From Ignavibacteria bacterium (GTDB lineage: Bacteria; Bacteroidota; Ignavibacteria; Kapaibacteriales; UBA2268), in NCBI GenBank assembly GCA_026416955.1, contig JAOAEE010000056.1, positions 1-48,925 of the forward strand: a stretch of 48,925 nt of DNA. The letters are read 5' to 3'. Below, piece after piece: positions 44,901-48,925 of the stretch. Numbering within the stretch: position 1 is the stretch's first letter; each line of letters begins with the position of its first letter. The notes under the pieces were generated by a model. It had not been told where the DNA came from. It worked only from the letters and a program-made list of their open reading frames with translations, and searched no databases. The position numbers were made by a program, and so were the translations under genes.

Positions 44901-45123
44901 ATCATATTTTGAAGGTATTAACCAGCAAATATGGAACTACCGATTTGGGGGATATAAAATATTGGAAAAATGGCTGAACGACCGGAAAGATAGATACCTA
45001 ACTTTGGACGAAATCAAAACTTTCTGCCAAATAGTTACAGCAATTCAAAAAACTATGGAAATTCAATGGGAAATAGACAAGATATACGATAATATAGAAG
45101 ATGAACTAATTGACATTATCTGA
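41953..45123 (+). CDS. Type IIG-like restriction endonuclease-methyltransferase
   Basis: A 1056-residue single-chain restriction-modification enzyme. A PD-(D/E)xK nuclease domain is at the N-terminus (Pro61-Asp62 in GGNPDFRIWDG and Glu77-x-Lys79 in GYIEAKHP). A helical linker follows. The gamma-class N6-adenine methyltransferase domain begins at KRGVYYTPEPVVSFIVRSL, with SAM motif DPAAGTLTFLAYA (about 358-370) and catalytic motif LGNPPYSGH (about 479-487). The remaining 450 residues should hold the target-recognition domain. There is no helicase domain, so it is not the LlaGI/type ISP layout. It would modify one strand pattern and cut unmodified invading DNA. It starts 19 bases after tRNA-Gln and ends 12 bases from the convergent dapB. 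No separate methylase, specificity or regulator gene accompanies it. Confidence 0.88.
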   Translation: MLENFLSSYLKEIFFIYNNPDTREESFYPVLEKLLKSLLEYFNKSNAFVTLLPKKTEGGNPDFRIWDGNCHIIGYIEAKHPSVHLDAIENTEQLLRYRNTFPNLILTNFIEFWLYRQGKLILKVGITEPFVLEKLKIQPFLKNVKEFSNLFEVFVSFSLPKVFTSSELAKDLAKRTNILKEVVFEELTTNPTNSEISSFYEAFKKFLISGLSPNEFADLYSQTVTYGLFIARTRSNGNFTRREAFYKIPQTIGILSHLFRFISLGDLPKQMEWILDDIVNVLAVTDVKSLLKEYLISKEGEDPIIHFYETFLSEYDPSTREKRGVYYTPEPVVSFIVRSLDNLLRKEFDCRDGFSTSNVTLLDPAAGTLTFLAYATKLAVENYISSYGEGGNLRFIKEHILENFYAFELMMAPYAVGHLKISLLLEELGYYMQDKERFKLYLTNTLDLTELPETTLPGIKVLSEESHSASKIKNEVPILVILGNPPYSGHSANTKPEMINFLKVNLDGLQSYYEVDGKPLGEKNPKWLQDDYVKFIRFAQWKIQKAGRGLVGFITNHSYLDNPTFRGMRQSLMKTFNEIYILNLHGNSLKQEKAPNNLKDENVFDIKQGVAITIFVKRPIKKRKTKVYYYDLWGNRSKKYEFLKSNNISTIDWIELHPSSNNYFFIPTSIENKQKYQKFISITEIFKEKNVGVVTARDKFTIRWTKDEVWTTVLNFTKLDIEMARKSYDLGKDARDWKVELAQQDLLESGLTKENIVPILYRPFDIRYTYYTGKSRGFHCMPRKEIMQHILKIQDNLALITIRRSRSSEIWNFSFVSETIISGSTAISSLDINYIFPLYLYKETSTKNTKISGKLSSWLLFEPKQDYFNKIPNLSENLLLLLSRNYNYQPLPEDIFYFIYAILYSDKYRQNYNENLKLDFPKIPFPKNKDLFSKLVKLGKRLVSVHLLKSKEIYPSIAKLQGEGNNLIEKLEYKSNKLFINKQSYFEGINQQIWNYRFGGYKILEKWLNDRKDRYLTLDEIKTFCQIVTAIQKTMEIQWEIDKIYDNIEDELIDII

Positions 45124-45135
45124 AGAAGATAATAA

Positions 45136-45852
45136 TCAGATATTAAATTCGTAAAATCCCTTTTTTCTATGAATAAATTCTGCAGCAAGCAAAGCACCAA
45201 TTGCAAAGCCTTTTCTGTTTTTTGCAGTGTGTGAAATTTCAAGAGTATCGAATTCGGAATCCAAAATTACACGGTGAATACCAAATACTTCCCCAAGTCT
45301 CAATGAAGCTATCTGAATACTTTTCGAATCAATATCCCTTGGGTCTGTTACTATTCTTTCTTTTGCTTTGAAGTTGTGTAAAATATGTTCAGCAATTTTC
45401 AAGGCAGTTCCGCTTGGGGAATCTTTCTTGTGTCTGTGGTGTGTTTCTTCTACTAAAATGTCATAGTTATTTATTTCATTTAATATTTTGGAAGCTTCAT
45501 CAATTAATTTAAGAATAATATGAATTCCAATCGAAAAATTAGGGCTAAAAATTAGACCAATCTGATAATACTCGACAATTTTTTTTACTTCTTCGATTTT
45601 ATCGTACCAACCGGTAGTCCCAACTACAATATTTTTACCAAGAGTGGCCACCTTTTTAATATTATCGACAACGCTTTCAGGCGTAGTAAAATCTATTGCA
45701 ACTTCAAAACTGTATTCTTTTGTCGTATCGATTGGAAAATCAATATCAAAAATATCTGTAATAATAAAATTTCTAGCTTTTGCCAATGATTCGATTTCTT
45801 TACCCATTTTTCCATACCCTATCAGGGCAATTTTGGGTTTTTCTTGGTTCAT
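45136..45852 (-). CDS. dapB: 4-hydroxy-tetrahydrodipicolinate reductase
   Basis: DapB, 238 residues. It reduces the dihydrodipicolinate intermediate on the diaminopimelate route to lysine and peptidoglycan. The nucleotide site is IALIGYGKMGKEIESLA, followed by DFTTPESVVDNI and VGTTGW. The catalytic region is ETHHRHKKDSPSGTALKIAE, with the His pair and the K-K-D-S-P-S-G-T-A substrate loop. The C-terminus has LEISHTAKNRKGFAIGALLAAEFI. Its start overlaps the stop of the upstream aminotransferase gene by 4 bases, so they are translated together. Confidence 0.96.
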   Translation of the reverse strand: MNQEKPKIALIGYGKMGKEIESLAKARNFIITDIFDIDFPIDTTKEYSFEVAIDFTTPESVVDNIKKVATLGKNIVVGTTGWYDKIEEVKKIVEYYQIGLIFSPNFSIGIHIILKLIDEASKILNEINNYDILVEETHHRHKKDSPSGTALKIAEHILHNFKAKERIVTDPRDIDSKSIQIASLRLGEVFGIHRVILDSEFDTLEISHTAKNRKGFAIGALLAAEFIHRKKGFYEFNI

Positions 45853-47054
45853 AGATATTTTTCTCTGTAATGTTGATAAAACTCAGCAACAAGGTCGAAT
45901 GCCTCGGAAAGAATTTCTTCGGATGGGAGTATCACAATTCTAAAATGGTGCGTTCCAGGCTTTTGCCCAAATCCACTACCAGGAACCACAACTACACCAG
46001 TTTCTTTCATAAGTTCTTTGGCAAAATGATTATCGTCATTTACATTCACCGAAGGAAAAGCATAGAAGGCACCGTGGGGCTCAACTAAATCAATTCCATC
46101 AATTTTCGACACCTTTTCTTTCACTAAATCTCTGCGCCTCTTCAATTTTTCATTAAGTTCCGCTAGATGGGTTTGGTCTCCTAGCAAAGCAACTGGAATT
46201 GCGTATTGAATCGGATGATTAGCACATAATCGAGCCCGCAAAATTTTGTTGATCGCATCAATATAGTCATCGAGTAAAGAACTTGGGCCACTAACAATCC
46301 CCCAACCAATACGAAACCCCGGTGCAATATAATTCTTGGATAACCCAGAAAATGTGATACAAGGAAGTTCCTCGGACAAAGAAGCGATGGCTATATGCTT
46401 GGCATCATCAAAGAGTAGTTTATCGTAAATTTCATCGGCAAAAACCACTAAGTTGTGTTTTAGTGAGATATCAACAATTTCAAGTAGAATATCTTTTGTG
46501 AAAACTGAACCAGTTGGATTATTTGGATTAATCAAAACAATTGCTCTTGTTTTATCATTAATCTTTCGCTTAATATCATCAATATCAGGTTGCCAACCAT
46601 TGTTTTCATCGAGATAATAAGGATTTCCAACAAGTTCAAGTTTACTTTGTATTGCTGAATATAGTGGGTACCCCGGTTCTGGTATCAAAACATTCTCGCC
46701 AGGATTTAACAATGCAGTCAAGCAAATTTCAATTGCTTCGCTTGCTCCAGTTGTAATAAAGGTATCCAGAATATTGTTAATTCCTTTTCTTCGAGCATCT
46801 TCTTGGATTGCATCAATTGCTACTTTAATTCCAGAAGAAGGAGAATAACCATTGTGATTTTCATTCATTGCCTTGTAAACAGCATCGATAATATGTTGTG
46901 GGGTTCGATGACCATATGGATTTGGGTCTCCTATGTTTAAATAAAGCATCTTTTTGCCACTCTTTGAAATTTCTTCGGCAAGGACTACAATATCGCGAAT
47001 AGCATATGCAATTCCGTGGGTTCTACTTGCTGGCTCAATTTTTTTACCTGTCAT
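45849..47054 (-). CDS. Class I PLP-dependent aminotransferase (alanine/aspartate-type)
   Basis: A fold-type I aminotransferase of 401 residues from the start chosen here. An in-frame ATG at 47132 would add 26 hydrophobic residues that do not look like family sequence, so MTGKKIEPASR at 47054 is preferred. Signatures: YLNIGDPNPYGHRTP, YSPSSGIKVA (PLP phosphate and ring region), INPNNPTGSVF, FADEIYDKLLF, the PLP-lysine block TFSGLSKNYIAPGFRIGWG, and FRIVILPSEE near the end (substrate-carboxylate Arg). It resembles AlaA/AlaT-type alanine aminotransferases. The 4-base overlap with dapB opens the alternative that it serves lysine or diaminopimelate synthesis. It lacks features I would expect of DapL, so substrate remains open. 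Confidence 0.85.
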   Translation of the reverse strand: MTGKKIEPASRTHGIAYAIRDIVVLAEEISKSGKKMLYLNIGDPNPYGHRTPQHIIDAVYKAMNENHNGYSPSSGIKVAIDAIQEDARRKGINNILDTFITTGASEAIEICLTALLNPGENVLIPEPGYPLYSAIQSKLELVGNPYYLDENNGWQPDIDDIKRKINDKTRAIVLINPNNPTGSVFTKDILLEIVDISLKHNLVVFADEIYDKLLFDDAKHIAIASLSEELPCITFSGLSKNYIAPGFRIGWGIVSGPSSLLDDYIDAINKILRARLCANHPIQYAIPVALLGDQTHLAELNEKLKRRRDLVKEKVSKIDGIDLVEPHGAFYAFPSVNVNDDNHFAKELMKETGVVVVPGSGFGQKPGTHHFRIVILPSEEILSEAFDLVAEFYQHYREKYL

Positions 47055-47155
47055 AGGTTCATTCAAATTAAAAATAACTAAATTAAGAAAAAGAAAATTA
47101 GAAAATGAATTAGAAATGAAGACTGTATACAAATAGCAACAAATAATATGTAAAA

Positions 47156-48922
47156 TTATATGTCTATTTTAATACCTAACTCACGAAGTTGTTTTTCTTC
47201 GACAAAGGTTGGACAATTTTCCATCAGGGCAAGGCCACTGGTTGTTTTTGGAAATGCTATGACGTCACGTATATTGTCAGTATCGGTAAGTGTCATCACC
47301 AAGCGGTCTAACCCAATTGCTATCCCGCCGTGTGGAGGAGCACCATATCTTAGTGCTTCGAGCAAAAAACCAAATTTTACATTAATATCTTCATCAGAAA
47401 GTTGTAGCAAACGAAAAATCTTTTCTTGTATTTCTGGTTTAAAATTTCGTATACTTCCCCCACCTATTTCTTCACCATTTACAACAACATCATATGCTTT
47501 TGCACGAACTTTCAAAGGGTCAACATCAAGCAAATGAATGTCCTCATCTAATGGGGATGTAAATGGATGGTGTTTAGCAACGAATCTATTTTCTTCTTTA
47601 TCAAATTCAAACATAGGAAAGTCGACAACCCAAAGAAATTCATACTTCCCATTTACCTTTTCTAAGATTCCTGTTCGTTTTGCTATTTCCTTGCGCAAAG
47701 CACCAAGAATTGTATAGCATTTTTCCCATTCATCTGCAACAATCAGGAATAAATCGCCATTTTCTATTTTCCCCTTTTCTTGTATTGAATTAATAGCCTT
47801 TTCATTAAGAAATTTTGCAATTGGGGAATTTATTTCACCATCAATTTTTTTCATCCACAATAGTCCTTTACCACCGTATTTTTGTGCAAGTTCGCTCAAT
47901 TCATCAATCTGTTTTCGGGAATAATTTGCACAGTATTTTGCATTCAACCCAGCAATAACTTTTCCCGAAGCAATTGCCTCATCAAATACACGAAAGTTTG
48001 TTCCAACAAGACCATCGGTTAGAGTAACTATTTCCAAATCGTACCGTGTATCGGGTTTATCGCTTCCGTATCTAGTAATCGCTTCGGAAAAACTCAAGCG
48101 TGGGAAGGGTGTATTTATTTCAATACCTAAAATTTCTTTCCACAAACTTTTAAATAAACCTTCGGTAACATTGATGATATCCTCCCGGTCGACAAAAGAC
48201 ATTTCCAAATCAATTTGGGTGAACTCGGGTTGACGGTCGCTTCGCAAATCTTCATCTCGGAAACACTTCACAATTTGCACATATCTATCGAAACCAGAAA
48301 TCATCAATATTTGCTTATATAATTGCGGGGACTGAGGCAAAGCATAAAACTTTCCTTTATGAATTCGAGAAGGGACAAGGAAATCCCGGGCTCCTTCAGG
48401 TGTTGATTTTGTAAGGAACGGTGTCTCGACTTCGATAAATCCATTTTCGTAAAAATACTTGTGAATAATTTGATATATTTGGTTTCTAATTATGAACCTC
48501 CTTTGAACAGATGGTCTTCTTAAATCTAAAAAACGGTACCTAAGACGATTTTCTTCGCTTACATCAACAATGTCCGAAATTTCGAATGGTGGCAAATCCG
48601 CTTTATTTAGTATCCCAAATTCTTCAAGTTCCACTTCGATTAAGCCCGTTGGCAATTTTGGATTAGGATTTTCCCTTTTTCTAACTTTCCCCTTAGCCCA
48701 AACAACAAATTCTTGCTTCAATTCTTTTACTTTTGCAGAAAGTTCTTGATTGACATCTGGGCTGACAACAAGTTGTGTTATTCCATACCTATCTCTAAGG
48801 TCTATAAATATTAATCCACCCATATCGCGGATAGAATGAACCCAGCCATTAAGTACGACTACCCTACCTTCGTCGCTCAAACGTAATTCACCACAAGTAG
48901 CAGTTCGCTTTGGAAAATTCAT
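47156..48922 (-). CDS. aspS: Aspartyl-tRNA synthetase
   Basis: Full-length bacterial-type AspRS, 588 residues, with ATG only 3 bases from the window edge. An N-terminal OB-fold anticodon domain (VVLNGWVHSIRDMGGLIFIDLRD, about 23-45) comes first. The class II motif 1 region is FIEVETPFLTKSTPEGARDF, and motif 2 is CFRDEDLRSDRQPEFTQIDLEM. The bacterial GAD insertion domain covers about 280-420, and motif 3 is GGIAIGLDRLVM. It charges tRNA-Asp with aspartate in the cytoplasm. Whether it also charges tRNA-Asn (non-discriminating) cannot be told from this window. A 101-base gap separates it from the aminotransferase. Confidence 0.97.
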   Translation of the reverse strand: MNFPKRTATCGELRLSDEGRVVVLNGWVHSIRDMGGLIFIDLRDRYGITQLVVSPDVNQELSAKVKELKQEFVVWAKGKVRKRENPNPKLPTGLIEVELEEFGILNKADLPPFEISDIVDVSEENRLRYRFLDLRRPSVQRRFIIRNQIYQIIHKYFYENGFIEVETPFLTKSTPEGARDFLVPSRIHKGKFYALPQSPQLYKQILMISGFDRYVQIVKCFRDEDLRSDRQPEFTQIDLEMSFVDREDIINVTEGLFKSLWKEILGIEINTPFPRLSFSEAITRYGSDKPDTRYDLEIVTLTDGLVGTNFRVFDEAIASGKVIAGLNAKYCANYSRKQIDELSELAQKYGGKGLLWMKKIDGEINSPIAKFLNEKAINSIQEKGKIENGDLFLIVADEWEKCYTILGALRKEIAKRTGILEKVNGKYEFLWVVDFPMFEFDKEENRFVAKHHPFTSPLDEDIHLLDVDPLKVRAKAYDVVVNGEEIGGGSIRNFKPEIQEKIFRLLQLSDEDINVKFGFLLEALRYGAPPHGGIAIGLDRLVMTLTDTDNIRDVIAFPKTTSGLALMENCPTFVEEKQLRELGIKIDI

Positions 48923-48925
48923 AAT

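Noticed and set aside
45110-45140. Attachment-site repeat of the tRNA-Gln end behind the restriction enzyme gene
   Set aside because: No copy of GGTTCGAACCCTGGCG or a shorter version is visible there, and no integrase gene is present.
47055-47132. Hydrophobic N-terminal extension of the aminotransferase as a signal peptide
   Set aside because: The enzyme family is cytoplasmic and Met at 47054 gives the usual N-terminus; the extension is AT-rich leader read as Phe/Asn/Leu.
1-48925. CRISPR array, insertion sequence, phage genes or rRNA
   Set aside because: No regularly spaced repeats, transposase, terminal inverted repeats, phage structural genes or rRNA sequence were seen.

Overview
The window is AT-rich, densely coded chromosomal DNA from a Gram-negative member of the Bacteroidota/Chlorobiota (FCB) group. 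Three secreted proteins end in type IX secretion (Por) sorting domains. There is a TamB-like envelope protein, an OmpA-type protein with two OmpA-like domains, a lipoprotein, and a Chlorobi-style malate dehydrogenase beside a citrate synthase. QmoA and QmoB, the partners of APS reductase in sulfur metabolism, are also present. Together these fit a Kapabacteria/Ignavibacteria-like organism better than a classical Bacteroidia; that placement is an inference.

Layout. Positions 1-2368 hold the tail of a secreted protein and an OmpA-type protein split by a +1 frameshift in an A5 run. Positions 2416-9210 (minus) form a tightly packed seven-gene operon. It encodes a divergent F1-type ATPase: clear alpha, beta and gamma, epsilon-like and delta-like proteins, an unrecognised two-TM membrane protein in the place of subunit b, and an unrecognised protein with a polyacidic tail as first cistron. 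No gene for the membrane rotor (c) or proton channel (a) is present, so this looks like an F1 motor attached to something unknown. Positions 9602-14100 (minus) encode a NaV-like channel fused to a CASTOR/POLLUX-type cytoplasmic region, and a gingipain-fold secreted protein whose catalytic pair looks substituted. Positions 14271-17907 (plus) carry mnmG, an NAD(P)-binding sugar-nucleotide-type reductase and an LTxxQ (Spy/CpxP-like) lipoprotein, closed by a strong terminator. Positions 17986-20417 (minus) are folC and pdxB.

Positions 20510-28921 (plus) encode a SemiSWEET-like/TerB-like fusion, a Ycf48/BNR-repeat secreted protein, EngB and a 1495-residue TamB-like protein; the last three overlap. 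Positions 29028-32523 encode QmoA and QmoB without QmoC, AprAB or Sat. Positions 32528-36477 (minus) are a soluble multi-PAS/GAF histidine kinase and its receiver-only partner. Positions 36556-41781 hold a YceI protein, citrate synthase, malate dehydrogenase, pyruvate kinase and a hypothetical protein. A tRNA-Gln(CUG) lies at 41861-41933, with a single-polypeptide restriction-methylation enzyme starting 19 bases behind it. The window ends with dapB, an overlapping aminotransferase gene and a full-length aspS, all on the minus strand.

The strongest candidate for an undescribed system is the F1-like ATPase operon lacking a and c. Next come the voltage-sensor/CASTOR channel fusion, the SemiSWEET-TerB fusion and the orphan qmoAB pair.
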